Shown one piece after another: positions 17,677 through 28,640 of a stretch of DNA of 64,000 nucleotides. Each line of letters begins with the position of its first letter. The stretch's first letter is position 1. The notes beneath the pieces are model-generated. The model saw only the letters and a program-made list of their open reading frames with translations, was not told where the DNA came from and did not search any database. Origin of the DNA: Acinetobacter sp. C32I (GTDB taxonomy: Bacteria; Pseudomonadota; Gammaproteobacteria; Pseudomonadales; Moraxellaceae); contig NZ_CP098480.1 in NCBI RefSeq assembly GCF_023702715.1, forward strand, positions 124,001 to 188,000. The letters run 5' to 3'. Position numbers and translations under genes: made by a program.

Positions 17677-19644
17677 ATGGTAATCAATATAAAAAGCCTA
17701 ACAAAAACGATTGTTCTACTCTGTTTGATGTACAGCTTGTCCGCCTGTCAGCTCGTCAAACTGCAACAACGGAGTTTGAGTGCTTCTTTAGCCGATAAAA
17801 CGCAAAGCATCTTAACTCGACCTCAATTAAGTGATGCTACCCAGAATAGCTTGCTATTGTCGGGCCTTAACCTTGATCAATGTCTAAAGCAGCCTGATCA
17901 ATGTGTACAAACCCTACAGCAGAAATTAACTGATAATCATGAGCAAGCTTACGCCGCAGCCAGCGAGATTTATCTAGCAGGTGCATTGCAACTCAGTCTT
18001 GAAAAACAGTGTGATATTCCCTTGTCGCAAACCCAGCATTCACCACAACAAAATCAGTGTTTAGATCAAGTACTGACTTTACTTGATCAAAGTATCCGTT
18101 TTAGTTTTGTCTATTTATTTGAAACTGAGCATACGCCTCAACAACGTATTTTTGACCAGAGACAAACTCAAGTTCGGCTTTTTTATAATGTGGCCCTTTC
18201 ACGCTTGATCACGATGGCCTATTTACGTCATCAATTTACGCATTTTCCAAAACAATTACAGTTGAATCAGCATCGTTATCAGTTCAATTTCGATGATTAT
18301 CCAGAATTGGCAACGACTGAGATTCAATTATTGCGGTCGAGCTACAATATGCGGTTTTCTGGTTTTTATAGTGTTAACCGACGAGATGGCCTGGGTTCAG
18401 AATTTGTGTTGGTGGCCAAGAATCAGCATCCATTGAGCCCTGATTATATTTATGATCCAGAAAGCTATTATACGGGCAAAGTAAATCCTTATATTCATGC
18501 TGCAAGATATTTGTCTGTGACCGCTGTGGCACAGCCGAATGCGAAAACATCGGTTCAGCAGCTACTTAAAGATGCACCCTTAGAAATTCAGCTGATTGAT
18601 CCTTTTCGCTATGACGAAGTCAAGGTTGCAGGACAGGGGTATCTATTGACTGCAAATTATTCTGCTCCATATGGTCTGTGGTTGGCTGAGAACAACTTGG
18701 GGGGAACAGGTTATAAGACCTTAATTGATCGTAAAGAACAACTCAGTATGCCGCATTTGTTTATGTTGGAACCGTATAATCCGAACAAAAAAATCATTAT
18801 TTTTATTCATGGCCTTGCCAGTAGCCCTGAGGCATGGATTGCACTGACCAATGATATTTTGGGCGATGAGAGTCTACGTCAGCATTATCAGGTTTGGCAG
18901 GTTTTTTATTCGACCAATATGCCGATTTTAGAAAGTCGAGCTCAGATTTATGCCTTATTAAAACAGGCTTTTGCCATGCATGACTCAAATGATGCTGCAA
19001 TGAAAGATGCGGTATTGATTGGACATAGCATGGGCGGAATTATTAGCCGCTTGATTATGGGACAGGGGGATATCCGTCAGCAGGCTGTGCAGGCAATTAA
19101 TACAGATGAGGCACATGATTTTATTTATTCACCTGCGGTGAGTAAGCGTTTTATCTTCCAGCCCATTGATCAGATTAACCGTGTGATTTTTATTGCAACA
19201 CCGCATAAGGGAACGGCATATGCGGATCGATGGTTTACCTTGGCCTTACGTAAAGTAATTCATTTGCCACATAAGTTTTTAAGTGCGGCTGAGTTGGCCG
19301 TGACGGAAAAGAAAATTAATATTCACCAAATGAAAAACAGCCTTGCTTCAGGCATTATTGAAAACGGACCGAGTGATTTAAGTTATCAGTCGAAATTTAT
19401 GAAGATGAGTCAGAACATTCAACCTGCTCAAGGTTTGGCCTACCATTCGATTATTGGCAATCTGACACAAAGCCAAGATCCGAATAAAATGACCGATGGA
19501 ATTGTGCCGTATACCAGTTCACATTTAGATGGGGCCTTATCCGAAAAAATAATTCAAGGAGGGCATTCGATTCAGGAACAACCAGAAGCAATTCTTGAGC
19601 TAAGACGAATTTTGAAACTGCATCCGAAAGAAAAAATAAAGTAG
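17677..19644 (+). CDS. Alpha/beta-hydrolase lipoprotein (lipase-like)
   Basis: A large predicted lipoprotein of about 655 residues. The signal peptide IVLLCLMYSLSAC ends in the lipobox LSAC. The N-terminal 350 residues have no motif I recognise. The C-terminal part is an alpha/beta hydrolase with oxyanion region IIFIHGLASSPEAW, nucleophile elbow LIGHSMGGIISRL and the segment FIATPHKGTAYAD; a candidate catalytic His is in IIQGGHSIQEQPEA near the end. It probably hydrolyses esters at the outer membrane or periplasm. I use the ATG at 17677 with GAGG 9 nt upstream rather than a GTG at 17656. It seems to be a single-gene unit. Confidence 0.8.
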   Translation: MVINIKSLTKTIVLLCLMYSLSACQLVKLQQRSLSASLADKTQSILTRPQLSDATQNSLLLSGLNLDQCLKQPDQCVQTLQQKLTDNHEQAYAAASEIYLAGALQLSLEKQCDIPLSQTQHSPQQNQCLDQVLTLLDQSIRFSFVYLFETEHTPQQRIFDQRQTQVRLFYNVALSRLITMAYLRHQFTHFPKQLQLNQHRYQFNFDDYPELATTEIQLLRSSYNMRFSGFYSVNRRDGLGSEFVLVAKNQHPLSPDYIYDPESYYTGKVNPYIHAARYLSVTAVAQPNAKTSVQQLLKDAPLEIQLIDPFRYDEVKVAGQGYLLTANYSAPYGLWLAENNLGGTGYKTLIDRKEQLSMPHLFMLEPYNPNKKIIIFIHGLASSPEAWIALTNDILGDESLRQHYQVWQVFYSTNMPILESRAQIYALLKQAFAMHDSNDAAMKDAVLIGHSMGGIISRLIMGQGDIRQQAVQAINTDEAHDFIYSPAVSKRFIFQPIDQINRVIFIATPHKGTAYADRWFTLALRKVIHLPHKFLSAAELAVTEKKINIHQMKNSLASGIIENGPSDLSYQSKFMKMSQNIQPAQGLAYHSIIGNLTQSQDPNKMTDGIVPYTSSHLDGALSEKIIQGGHSIQEQPEAILELRRILKLHPKEKIK

Positions 19645-20121
19645 ATGGAGCAGGTCGATTCAATTTTATGCCTTGAATAAGCGTTTATGCACCGAGTTAG
19701 ATTGGTCGCATCATAACTAAGGTACATAAATTTAATCTGAGTTATTGGTTTGTTGATTAAATCGAGAGTGAAAGTTGGCAAATTTGATGTCAGAGCTTAA
19801 AAACATAGCCGATGGCTGAGAAGTGTATAGCTGTCTTCCGATCATGCTGAAGGTGGTTTTTAACACTTTAAATGTGTAACAAATTATTCAAAATCCAACT
19901 AGGTTATAGTGCTTTTATTGATTTAATATTTTGATATTTAAAATATTTTGTTGTGTTGGTTCTATCTTTGTTTGAATCTTAAAAAAATTAAACCCAATTG
20001 TTAAAGATTAGGCATAATCAGAGCAACTATTGTCAAAAAGGTTAACATAAATGGATCCCTCGCCGGGTACAAAGTTAAAATACAATTTCATGACTCCTTG
20101 TTTTTGTTTAAGGAGTAAATA
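19645..20121. other. 477-base intergenic region before the TerC-type gene
   Basis: An AT-rich leader without an open frame or clear hairpin. TerC-family genes are sometimes preceded by a yybP-ykoY manganese riboswitch, so I looked for its conserved GC-rich elements and did not find them. A short GC-rich patch (20051-20070) lies about 60 bases before the start codon, and TTAAGGAGTAAATA supplies the ribosome binding site. Confidence 0.45.
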
Positions 20122-21648
20122 ATGGAATTTTTATTAGATCCAGGGATTTGGGTAGGTTTGCTTACTCTGATCGTTTTAGAGATTGTTTTAGGGATTGATA
20201 ATCTCGTCTTTATTGCCATTTTGGCAGATAAACTTCCTCCTTCCCAACGTGATAAAGCCAGAGTCATTGGTTTATCTCTCGCCTTGATCATGCGCTTGGG
20301 CTTACTGTTCGCCATTTCTTGGTTAGTCACCTTAACCAAACCGCTTATTTTTATTTTTGACTGGTCTTTTTCGGGCCGAGATCTGATTCTTTTATTCGGT
20401 GGTTTATTCTTACTCTATAAAGCGGTAAGTGAATTACATGAACGGATGGAAGGTAAAGCGGAAGTCAAAATTACCACCAATGTGGTCTATGCAAGCTTTA
20501 CAGCCGTTGTCGCCCAGATTGTGGTATTGGATGCCGTATTCTCATTAGACTCGGTGATTACCGCCATTGGTATGGTGGATAATATCTACGTCATGATGGT
20601 AGCAATGGTTGTAGCCATGTTGGTGATGTTGCTGGCTTCTAAACCCTTAACGGAGTTCGTCAATCGACATCCAACCGTTATCATTCTCTGCTTAAGTTTC
20701 TTACTGTTAATTGGTATTAGCTTGATTGCTGAAGGCTTTGGTTTTCATATTCCTAAAGGCTATATCTACTCGGGTATTGGTGTTGCGATTGTGATTGAGG
20801 CATTTAATCAGTTTACGCAACGTAATCGTTCAAAGCATGAGTCGAAGATCCCGTTACGGAATCGAACTGCGGATACGATTTTAAAGCTTATGGGTGGCAA
20901 GGCCGAAACCACTGCGACCAATCCGCTGCAACATTTGCAAGCACAACAAACATTTGATGACCAAGAACGTTATATGATCGGCGGTGTATTAACACTGGCA
21001 GAACGATCTGTGGCTTCAATTATGACGCCACGTAGTCAAATTTCTTGGATTAACATCAACGAAACGTCTGAAAAAATACGCGAACAGATTTTATCTGTAC
21101 CGCATAGCTTATTTCCTGTGTGTCGTGGCAGTTTGGATAAAGTATTAAGTGTGGTTCGTGCCAAGGAAATCTTGGATGTACTGGATGATGAAGCACAATT
21201 AAAATCGTTGATCAAAGCACAACGTCCGATCTTTATTTTTGAAAAAATGAAAGTGATTGATGTGATCAATACATTGCGAACTTCTAAAGGCTCATTGGTA
21301 CTGGTTAATGATGAATTTGGAAATGTGCAGGGATTAATTTCACCGCTGGATGTTTTTGAAGCCATTGCAGGTGAGTTTCCAGATGCAGATGAGCAGCTTG
21401 ATTTGATGCAAGTCGATGAACATACTTGGAAAGCTGCAGGCACCTTGGATCTGTATCAACTTGAATTACAGCTGGGTGTTGATCTCGTTGATGAAGAGAC
21501 TGGCTATATTACTGTGTCAGGACTTATTCTCGATAAGTGTAATGGCCTAGTGGAAGTCGGCTCAATGCTGGACTATCAAGACCTACAATTTGAAGTGGTC
21601 GAGATGGAGAGCAATCGGATTAAAACGGTGATGATTCGATTAAAGTAA
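20122..21648 (+). CDS. TerC-family membrane protein with CBS and CorC/HlyC domains (YoaE-like)
   Basis: A 508-residue inner-membrane protein. Residues 1-240 form the TerC membrane domain with the acidic intramembrane motifs [14 protein letters not shown] and [18 protein letters not shown], which bind metal in this family. Residues about 300-425 hold a CBS pair ([34 protein letters not shown]). The end (about 430-508) is a CorC/HlyC domain, [13 protein letters not shown] to IKTVMIRLK. TerC/Alx relatives export manganese or help metal loading of exported proteins; the CBS-CorC part suggests nucleotide or charge sensing. The gene is transcribed alone and has a strong terminator. Confidence 0.88.
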   Translation: MEFLLDPGIWVGLLTLIVLEIVLGIDNLVFIAILADKLPPSQRDKARVIGLSLALIMRLGLLFAISWLVTLTKPLIFIFDWSFSGRDLILLFGGLFLLYKAVSELHERMEGKAEVKITTNVVYASFTAVVAQIVVLDAVFSLDSVITAIGMVDNIYVMMVAMVVAMLVMLLASKPLTEFVNRHPTVIILCLSFLLLIGISLIAEGFGFHIPKGYIYSGIGVAIVIEAFNQFTQRNRSKHESKIPLRNRTADTILKLMGGKAETTATNPLQHLQAQQTFDDQERYMIGGVLTLAERSVASIMTPRSQISWININETSEKIREQILSVPHSLFPVCRGSLDKVLSVVRAKEILDVLDDEAQLKSLIKAQRPIFIFEKMKVIDVINTLRTSKGSLVLVNDEFGNVQGLISPLDVFEAIAGEFPDADEQLDLMQVDEHTWKAAGTLDLYQLELQLGVDLVDEETGYITVSGLILDKCNGLVEVGSMLDYQDLQFEVVEMESNRIKTVMIRLK

Positions 21649-21716
21649 TTTATCTTGCTAAAAGTAGAGTTTATGGTTTGAGAAAACCTTGAACTTGGAT
21701 GTAAAAGTCTGAATTA

Positions 21717-21753
21717 GGGGAGTAGTCTGCGAGTAACAGGCTACTCCTTTTTT
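21717..21753 (+). terminator. Terminator of the TerC-type gene
   Basis: Stem GGAGTAG / CTACTCC, extended inside by CTG/CAG across a mismatch, followed by six T residues. It starts about 70 bases after the stop codon. Confidence 0.85.
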
Positions 21754-21844
21754 AAATGTACAATGAGTAAAAAAGTGAATATCTGAGGCTTTAAGCCGCT
21801 ATGATTGATCCTGATAATGACAATCTTAAATTGGACACTTAAAA

Positions 21845-22789
21845 ATGAAAAAAATCATCTTGGCATGTTCTATTTTGCTGCAAATACCGACCTATAGCCT
21901 AGCCAATGATTCAACGGGCTATGTGGGAACGGGCGGAGTGGCCTATCTTAAAAATGCGCATGTTGCGATGCAAAGTGAAGACTTATTTATTAGCAAAAAA
22001 CTGATTAAAGTAAATTATCTTTATAAAAACTTAAGCAATAAAGATGTGACGGAAACCATTTTGTTTCCCTTACCACGTATCGATAACTTCTTTGAAGCGG
22101 ATTTTGCCCATACCGAAGCATTGCTAAAAAGCTTTAAAATTATTGTTGATGGTCAAAATATTCAGCCAGAAATGCATGTGCGTACTTTTATCCAAAAGGA
22201 TGAAAAGTCGCCGTTGATTGATGCAACAGATCTATTTAAACAATGTGGTTTTAGCCAAACCGACATGCTTAATCCTTGGATGCGTAACAATGATGACGAT
22301 CGCTATTTTGTCGATAAATTAAAGCAATGTAAGCAGCCACAAATGCAGGAGATATTGGCGAGCTTTAAAAAAGATGATGAAATTCCATGGTCATCTCAAG
22401 TGATTTATAGTTGGAAGCAAACCTTTAAAGCCAATGCGTTGACCAAAATTCAGCATCAATATCAACCTTTGGTGGGGGGCGCGGTTGCCCTATATCCTGA
22501 TGAATATAATCAGAACTTTTGTATGGATGCACAATTTAAGCAGGGCTTAAAAAAAGCCAAAGCAGAGAATTCACCGTTTAATGCTTTAAGCTATATTCTG
22601 ACCACAGGGGCAAACTGGGCTAAACCGATTGAAAATTTTAAATTAACGATTGAGCGTGATAAGAATGAATTGGTCTCATTTTGCTGGAATGGCAAAGTCG
22701 AAAAAATTAGTCCAACGCAATTTCAGATGACCAAGCGCAACTTCGTTCCCAAACAGGATTTAGATATCATCTTTGTGAGTGTGAAATAA
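21845..22789 (+). CDS. DUF4424-domain exported protein
   Basis: A 314-residue secreted protein with a clear signal peptide (MKKIILACSILLQIPTYSLA). The mature start NDSTGYVGTGGVAYLKNAHVAM, the line MQSEDLFISKKLIKVNY and the pair VTETILFPLPRID match the DUF4424 pattern of a secreted beta-rich domain. Function unknown. Three Cys residues (in FKQCGF, KQCKQ and NFCMDA) plus one near the end could form disulfides. The gene follows the TerC-type terminator and stands alone. Confidence 0.78.
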   Translation: MKKIILACSILLQIPTYSLANDSTGYVGTGGVAYLKNAHVAMQSEDLFISKKLIKVNYLYKNLSNKDVTETILFPLPRIDNFFEADFAHTEALLKSFKIIVDGQNIQPEMHVRTFIQKDEKSPLIDATDLFKQCGFSQTDMLNPWMRNNDDDRYFVDKLKQCKQPQMQEILASFKKDDEIPWSSQVIYSWKQTFKANALTKIQHQYQPLVGGAVALYPDEYNQNFCMDAQFKQGLKKAKAENSPFNALSYILTTGANWAKPIENFKLTIERDKNELVSFCWNGKVEKISPTQFQMTKRNFVPKQDLDIIFVSVK

Positions 22790-22895
22790 GTCGGTTTGCA
22801 AATGACTGCAACAAAAATCAATAAATAGGTAGCTTAATCAGGCGGATCACTCCCATACTATATAGCGAGAAAAGGATAGCGAGCTTTGGTTTAAA

Positions 22896-23807
22896 GTGAA
22901 TTTAAAGAATCTGGAAGCATTTTACTGGGTGGTGACGCTGAATAGTTTTAATAAGGCAGCGACAAAATTACAAACCACCCAGCCAGCGGTATCACAGAAA
23001 ATCACCGCGATTGAAAATGACCTTGGATTTAAAGTTTTAGATCGAAGTTTTCGCCAACTCAAACCAACGCACAAGGGGATGACCCTATTTAAATATGCTG
23101 AAAAGTTGATGCGTTTAGAAACTGAACTCATTGCAGAATTAACAGAAAATCAGCATTTGACTGGCACAATTCGTTTGGGCGTTTCGGAAACCATTGTCTA
23201 TACATGGTTGGTGGAATATATCGAGAAAGTTCAGCAGGAATTCCCTAAAGTTTCTGTAGAAATCGTGGTTGATCTGACGCCGAATTTACAAGAAGGCGTC
23301 CGTACAGGTGATCTGGATATGGCCTTTTTACTCGGGCCGACGCTGGCTTTTGAATGTATTGAACAGGCACTGTGTGATTTTGAACTCAGCTTCTTGGCTT
23401 CACCTTCATTTAAAGGAGGGATTGCTCAAATGTCCTTTAAGACCTTAATGTCACATACCATTTTAACCTATCCGAAAATTACCTATCCCTATAAAGAGCT
23501 GAAAGCCAAAATGAAGGAACAGGGGCTGGATGAGCCACTTTCGATCACCAGTTATTCTTTGGCAACCTTGTTACGTCTTGCCGAGCAAGGCTTGGGGATC
23601 GCTGTGGTGCCGACCTTAACCGCTTTAAAAGAAATTACCGAGGGTCGATTGGAAATATTAAATACGCCGATTAAGCTAAAGACCTTCCACTTTACCTCGA
23701 TTTATATTCAAGGCAATGATGCTGCATTGAAAGAGAAATTAACCGATGTCGCCGTGATGGTTTCTGAGAGCGCAATGAAAAACTTGAATCAGAAAATAAA
23801 AATTTGA
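22896..23807 (+). CDS. LysR-family transcriptional regulator next to the lactam operon
   Basis: A 303-residue LysR regulator starting with GTG (AATTTAAAGAATCTGG after it). The winged helix is NLKNLEAFYWVVTLNSFNKAA, TTQPAVSQKITAIE and so on in residues 1-60; the effector domain covers 90-300 with TGTIRLGVSETIVYTWL. It points the same way as the five-gene lactam/oxoproline operon and lies 365 bases before it, so it is the likely regulator, as LysR or KipR-type regulators commonly adjoin such clusters. The effector is unknown. Confidence 0.85.
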   Translation: MNLKNLEAFYWVVTLNSFNKAATKLQTTQPAVSQKITAIENDLGFKVLDRSFRQLKPTHKGMTLFKYAEKLMRLETELIAELTENQHLTGTIRLGVSETIVYTWLVEYIEKVQQEFPKVSVEIVVDLTPNLQEGVRTGDLDMAFLLGPTLAFECIEQALCDFELSFLASPSFKGGIAQMSFKTLMSHTILTYPKITYPYKELKAKMKEQGLDEPLSITSYSLATLLRLAEQGLGIAVVPTLTALKEITEGRLEILNTPIKLKTFHFTSIYIQGNDAALKEKLTDVAVMVSESAMKNLNQKIKI

Positions 23808-24172
23808 GGTGCTTAAAGTAAGCTTCTGTAAGAACCGTGTATGTGGAGTCCAACAGCTGCTGAGTAAAAAAATTATAAAAGCAGCTTATCAGGAGTGATA
23901 AGTAAAATTTATCTTCGAACTAATCATAAATAAAAAGTAATTAAATTCAATGGATTGGTTTTAATTTTATATCTAAAAAGTCGTATTGTTCAGTTGGCTT
24001 GCATATGTTTTTATTTGAACGAGAAGATTTGATTACCCATCGCTGAGTGGGAGAACAGGGAATCTTTGTGATTTAAAAAGGATTAAAGAAGATCGTTTAT
24101 AAACAAAATGATGCTCTTGGATCAAGTTGAAAATCGCGTTATTGAGCTCAAATGGATGAGGAACGCATCAAT
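23808..24172. other. Leader between the LysR gene and the lactam operon
   Basis: It holds two overlapping small hairpins: AGCTGCT (23855-23861) / AGCAGCT (23880-23886) and the perfect CTTATCA-GGAG-TGATAAG (23885-23902). The two cannot form together over 23885-23886, a possible weak attenuator or a terminator for the LysR gene. The operon promoter is presumably in the AT-rich remainder. GAGGA precedes the ATG at 24173. Confidence 0.4.
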
Positions 24173-25405
24173 ATGTCTTTACTGAAATCTTCTTTGCTAT
24201 CAGATCGCCAATGGGCCATTGTCGCCTCGATTTTTATGATGGCAACCTCTGCCATGGGACCTGGGTTTTTAACCCAAACTGCTGTATTTACAGTGAAACT
24301 AGGGGCTGCATTTGGTTTTGCCATTTTAGTGTCAATTTTGATTGATTATGTGGTGCAGCAAAATATTTGGCGTGTAGTGACGCTCACGCAAATGCGTGCA
24401 TCCGATATTGCCAATAAGGCTTTACCAGGCAGTGGCTATTTACTTGCATTTCTGGTGATTCTAGGCGGTTTCTTCTTTAGTATCGGAAATATTGCAGGTG
24501 CTGCATTAGGTTTGAATGCACTGTTTGGTCTGGATACCAAATGGGGTGGTATCCTCAGTGGTGCATTGGCGATTTTGATTTTCGCTTCCAGAAAAGCCAC
24601 GCTTGCCATGGATAAAAGCATGATCGTATTGGGATTGTTGAAAATCATCCTGATCATCATTGTGGCTGTGATTGTGATGCCGCCTGTTGGACAAGCGGTA
24701 CAGCAAACCTTTGCGCCAGATCAGATTGACTTTGCCATTATTACCACCATTGTTGGTGGCACGGTGGGGGGCTATATCTGCTATGCAGGCGCGCATCGTC
24801 TACTCGATAAAGGTGCAGTTGGCCCTGAAAATATTGATGAAGTAGCAAAAGCTGCGACCAAGGGTATTGTCGTGGTTGGCATCATGCGCTATGTCTTATT
24901 TTTAGCCTTCTTGGGTGTGGTGGTGAGCGGTGCAAGCATCGATCTTGCTAGTCATAATGCCAATCCAGCGGCACAAGCATTCCAGTATGCTGCGGGCACA
25001 TTTGGTTATAAATTATTTGGCCTGATCTTTTGGGCAGCGGGTATTAGTAGCACCATTGGTGCAGCCTATACCTCGGTTTCATTCTTTAGTGCATTTAAAA
25101 AGAATTTAACCCCAAAACAAAGCAACTATACCACCATCACTTTTATTGCCTTAGCCTTATTACTCTATGTGGTATTGGGGGCAACGCCAGCAGGTCTACT
25201 CATTTTTGTCGGTGGTTTTAATGGTTTAGTGTTGCCGATTGGCCTTACAATTTTTGTGTATGTTGCAGCTTGCCGTAGAGACTTGATGGGCAATTATAAT
25301 TATCCAAAATGGTTAATTGTTTTAGGTGCACTCACCTGTGTATTGACGTGGTGGATGGGCTATATGTCATTTACGACCGTGTTTAACTATTTGACCAAAC
25401 TTTAA
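24173..25405 (+). CDS. NRAMP-like transporter of the lactam operon (YcsG type)
   Basis: An inner-membrane carrier of 410 residues with about 11 hydrophobic segments, of the NRAMP/APC superfamily. It starts [35 protein letters not shown]. The NRAMP metal-binding motif DPGN in helix 1 is replaced by GPGF, so a metal is an unlikely substrate. YcsG of Bacillus subtilis occupies the same place beside ycsF, ycsI and kipIA. Import of the amide or lactam substrate is the natural inference. GAGGA lies 10 nt before the ATG at 24173; an ATG at 24152 has no ribosome binding site. Confidence 0.82.
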   Translation: MSLLKSSLLSDRQWAIVASIFMMATSAMGPGFLTQTAVFTVKLGAAFGFAILVSILIDYVVQQNIWRVVTLTQMRASDIANKALPGSGYLLAFLVILGGFFFSIGNIAGAALGLNALFGLDTKWGGILSGALAILIFASRKATLAMDKSMIVLGLLKIILIIIVAVIVMPPVGQAVQQTFAPDQIDFAIITTIVGGTVGGYICYAGAHRLLDKGAVGPENIDEVAKAATKGIVVVGIMRYVLFLAFLGVVVSGASIDLASHNANPAAQAFQYAAGTFGYKLFGLIFWAAGISSTIGAAYTSVSFFSAFKKNLTPKQSNYTTITFIALALLLYVVLGATPAGLLIFVGGFNGLVLPIGLTIFVYVAACRRDLMGNYNYPKWLIVLGALTCVLTWWMGYMSFTTVFNYLTKL

Positions 25406-25440
25406 GCCAGATAATCGTACAGCGAAAAAGGAATGATGCC

Positions 25441-26205
25441 ATGTTTGTAGATTTAAACAGTGATTTGGGCGAAAGCTTTGGCTCATGGAAAATGGGCAAT
25501 GATGACCAGATTTTACCTGTGGTGACCAGTGCTAATATCGCATGTGGTTTTCATGCAGGCGATCCTTTGGGGATTTTAAAAACGGTTGGTAAAGCCGTTG
25601 AATTGGGCGTCAAGATTGGGGCGCATGTGTCTTATCCCGATCTGGTTGGTTTTGGCCGCCGTAATATGGATGTGTCACGTGACGAACTGATTGCCGATGT
25701 GCTGTATCAAATTTCTGCACTGGATGGTTTGGCAAAAGTGGCAGGCTCAAAAGTGCAATATGTAAAACCGCATGGTGCACTCTACAACACCATTGCCCAT
25801 GATCAAGCTCAGGCAGCCGCAGTGATTGATGCGATTAAAATGTACAATCCTGAACTGGTTTTAGTGGCTTTGGCGGGGTCGAACTTGGTCGAGCAGGCAC
25901 GTGCTGCTGGTTTAAACGTGGTGTCTGAAGCATTTGCAGATCGTGCATATAACAGCGATGGCTCATTGGTATCTCGTCGTCTAGAAGGGGCGGTTTTACA
26001 TGACTCGGCATTTGTTGCCAGTCGTGTAGTTTCAATGCTTAAAAATGGTGGGGTCGAGTCAATTGACGGTGTCTTTACCCCAATTCAAGCCGACACGATT
26101 TGCCTACATGGCGACACCGACGGTGCACTAGAAATGTCAGCAGCGATTAAAGCCGAGCTTGTAAAAAACAAGATTGAAATCCGCCCATTTGTAAATAAAG
26201 CATAA
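25441..26205 (+). CDS. pxpA: 5-oxoprolinase subunit PxpA (LamB/YcsF family)
   Basis: A 254-residue cytoplasmic LamB/YcsF protein with the family start [16 protein letters not shown] and the motifs [28 protein letters not shown] and [11 protein letters not shown]. In E. coli, PxpA with PxpB and PxpC opens 5-oxoproline to glutamate using ATP. It lies 35 bp after the transporter and 2 bp before the DUF1445 gene, so all are one operon. A related lactam could be the true substrate here. Confidence 0.92.
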   Translation: MFVDLNSDLGESFGSWKMGNDDQILPVVTSANIACGFHAGDPLGILKTVGKAVELGVKIGAHVSYPDLVGFGRRNMDVSRDELIADVLYQISALDGLAKVAGSKVQYVKPHGALYNTIAHDQAQAAAVIDAIKMYNPELVLVALAGSNLVEQARAAGLNVVSEAFADRAYNSDGSLVSRRLEGAVLHDSAFVASRVVSMLKNGGVESIDGVFTPIQADTICLHGDTDGALEMSAAIKAELVKNKIEIRPFVNKA

Positions 26206-26207
26206 GG

Positions 26208-27023
26208 ATGAGCACCATGTATAAGGATCTTAAAGTCGACCCAGCTCAGCTTGAAGCCGCTTTAGATGCGCGTTTAAAAATCCGTGCAGGTTTTGATCAG
26301 CCGACAGCAGGCATGGCGGCGGGCATGACGCAGGTCAACATGATTTCAGTGCCAAAAGCGTGGGCCTATGATTTTTTACTCTATGCGCATCGTAACCCGC
26401 AAAGCAGCCCAGTACTTGATGTGCTCGAAGAAGGTATCTATGTAACTCAGCTTGCCGCAGACTCAGACATCCGCACCGATTTTCCTCGTTATCGTATTTG
26501 GAAAGAGGGTGAAATGGTTGAAGAAGTGACTGATGCCAGCGAGATTTATAATGCCCATCCTGATTTGGTGACTTTCCTGATTGGTTGCAGTTTTTCGTTT
26601 GAAACCGCTTTGCAAGAAGCGGGGATTGAAGTTCGTCATATTCATGACAACACCAATGTGCCGATGTATCTCAGTAATATTCAGTGCCAGCCAGCAGGAC
26701 GTATTTCAGGCAATATGGTGGTTTCCATGCGCCCCATTCCATCGCATCAAATTAGTGAAGCAGTAAAAATCACCGCACGGATGCCGAGCGTGCATGGTGC
26801 ACCTGTACATATCGGGCACCCTGAAAGCCTAGGAATTTTGGATGTAAATCAGCCTGATTTTGGTGAGGCCTCTCGTATCGAAGCAGGTGAGATTCCTGTG
26901 TTCTGGGCGTGTGGTGTCACCCCGCAAGCGGCAGTCATGAACTCGAAAATTCCTTTTGCGATTAGTCATGCACCAGGTCATATGTTGATTACCGACATTC
27001 CTGACCGTGCTTGGATGGGCTAA
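26208..27023 (+). CDS. DUF1445/YcsI family protein (putative hydro-lyase or D-glutamate cyclase-like)
   Basis: A 271-residue cytoplasmic protein of the DUF1445 family (B. subtilis YcsI). Visible family blocks are [66 protein letters not shown] and the end [11 protein letters not shown] mammalian relative, DGLUCY, links D-glutamate and 5-oxo-D-proline, so a D-isomer of oxoproline is an attractive substrate. That is inference from the family. It is translationally tight with pxpA (2-bp gap) and 33 bp before the next gene. Confidence 0.85.
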   Translation: MSTMYKDLKVDPAQLEAALDARLKIRAGFDQPTAGMAAGMTQVNMISVPKAWAYDFLLYAHRNPQSSPVLDVLEEGIYVTQLAADSDIRTDFPRYRIWKEGEMVEEVTDASEIYNAHPDLVTFLIGCSFSFETALQEAGIEVRHIHDNTNVPMYLSNIQCQPAGRISGNMVVSMRPIPSHQISEAVKITARMPSVHGAPVHIGHPESLGILDVNQPDFGEASRIEAGEIPVFWACGVTPQAAVMNSKIPFAISHAPGHMLITDIPDRAWMG

Positions 27024-27056
27024 TTGGGCTAAAGAACCATTAAAAAGGATAAGCAA

Positions 27057-28640
27057 ATGCGTTTTTTATCGGTAAACGCCGATTGTTTTCTGATTGAGCT
27101 TGCGAGCCTCGAAGAAACTTTGGCGTTGTACAATAAATTGCAACATACGCAATTGAATGGAATTAAAGACTTAGTCCCTGCTGCAAAAACAATTTTGGTT
27201 TTCTTTAATGAGATCGAAACCAACTTTAAAACATTGGTTGCTTCAATACAGAGCCTCAAAATTGATGCTGGATTTGAGCGTAACAACCAAGAAGTGATTG
27301 TACCGATTCGTTACGATGGCGAAGACCTTGCTCAGGTGGCAGAGTTGCAAGGGTTATCGATCTCGGATGTGATTAGAACGCATCAGCAAAGCGTGTGGAA
27401 TGTGGCTTTTATTGGTTTTGCACCAGGCTTTGCCTATATGAGCAGTCCTGACAAACCTTTTACCGATATTCCACGCTTAACGGTTCCGCGTAAAAAAATA
27501 CCCTCGGGCTCTTTGGGCTTGGCTGGGAAATACTCTGGTATTTACCCGAAAGACAGTCCAGGTGGTTGGCAATTGATTGGGAGCACATCGGAAAAAATGT
27601 GGGATTTGGAGCGGAAAAATCCAGCACTATTGTTACCGGGCATGACCGTACATTTTGAAGATGTCACGCATCGTCCAACCACAGTGACTGTATCACAGCA
27701 GATCACGAGCACAGTTGAACCTCAACAATCGGTACCGCTGTTTACGATCACTGCACCAAGCTTACAAATGCTGATTCAAGATGAAGGGCGTTTAAACCAG
27801 ACCAAGATTGGTGTTGGAATGGCAGGTGCAATGGACTTATCTGCCATGCATAGTGCCAACCGTATTGTCGGTAATCCAACCGATACACCTGTCATTGAAG
27901 TTTTAAATGGTGGCTTAAAGGCCAAAATGCAGCATGCAGGTGTTATAGCGGTTGCAGGTGCGATTTCAAATATTCGTGTGAAATTTGCCGATGGTCAAAG
28001 CGCAGACTTTGCAAGCGACCAACTGATTGATCTGGACGCAGGCGATGAGTTTCACATTCAGCCACCCACATCAGGCTTAAGGAACTATCTGGCAGTTCGC
28101 GGTGGTATCGATGTTCAGCCTGTACTGAATAGTGCTTCATTTGACAGTTTAGCGGTATTAGGGCCAGAACCTTTAAAGCTTGGGGATACGATTTATCAAG
28201 GGCAAGTGAAGGCGGCCAACATTAGTGTCAACGAAGTGGGCAAAAACAATTTGCCCAAAGTGGGTGAAGTGGTTGAGCTCGATATTGTGATGGGACCGCG
28301 TACCGACTGGTTCGAACAAGACAGTATTGAACTGCTCTGTCAGCAAGAATGGTTGGTGACCAATGAAAGCAATCGCATTGGGCTCAGATTGTCAGGTGAG
28401 CAGTCTCTAACTCGCAAAATTACCCATGAATTGGAAAGTGAAGGCACGTGTATCGGTGCGTTGCAGATTCCACCCAGTGGTCAACCCGTTTTGTTTATGA
28501 ATGATCACCCTTTAACGGGTGGCTATCCTGTCATTGCTGCTGTTGCAAAACATCATTGGGATTTGGTGGCACAGATTCCTGCGGGTTGCTGGATTAAATT
28601 TAAAAAAATTGCCGAATTTACAGATTTTGAGAATAAATGA
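27057..28640 (+). CDS. Fused PxpB-PxpC (KipI-KipA) carboxyltransferase-like protein
   Basis: A 527-residue fusion of two proteins that are separate in E. coli and B. subtilis. Residues about 1-215 are the KipI/PxpB domain (CT_C_D) with FIGFAPGFAYM, IPRLTVPRKKIPSGSLGLAG and the SPGGWQLIG motif. Residues about 225-527 are the KipA/PxpC domain (CT_A_B) with MLIQDEGRLNQTKIGVGMAGAMD and VRGGIDVQPVLNSAS. The two domains together match the carboxyltransferase part of urea carboxylase. The gene ends in a 4-bp ATGA overlap with the biotin carboxylase gene, tying both products together. Confidence 0.9.
   Translation: MRFLSVNADCFLIELASLEETLALYNKLQHTQLNGIKDLVPAAKTILVFFNEIETNFKTLVASIQSLKIDAGFERNNQEVIVPIRYDGEDLAQVAELQGLSISDVIRTHQQSVWNVAFIGFAPGFAYMSSPDKPFTDIPRLTVPRKKIPSGSLGLAGKYSGIYPKDSPGGWQLIGSTSEKMWDLERKNPALLLPGMTVHFEDVTHRPTTVTVSQQITSTVEPQQSVPLFTITAPSLQMLIQDEGRLNQTKIGVGMAGAMDLSAMHSANRIVGNPTDTPVIEVLNGGLKAKMQHAGVIAVAGAISNIRVKFADGQSADFASDQLIDLDAGDEFHIQPPTSGLRNYLAVRGGIDVQPVLNSASFDSLAVLGPEPLKLGDTIYQGQVKAANISVNEVGKNNLPKVGEVVELDIVMGPRTDWFEQDSIELLCQQEWLVTNESNRIGLRLSGEQSLTRKITHELESEGTCIGALQIPPSGQPVLFMNDHPLTGGYPVIAAVAKHHWDLVAQIPAGCWIKFKKIAEFTDFENK

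Noticed and set aside
21717..21753. AGGGGAGTAG motif resembling the start of the yybP-ykoY manganese riboswitch
   Set aside because: The bases form a simple terminator stem with CTACTCC and a T run after the TerC gene, and the other riboswitch elements are missing.
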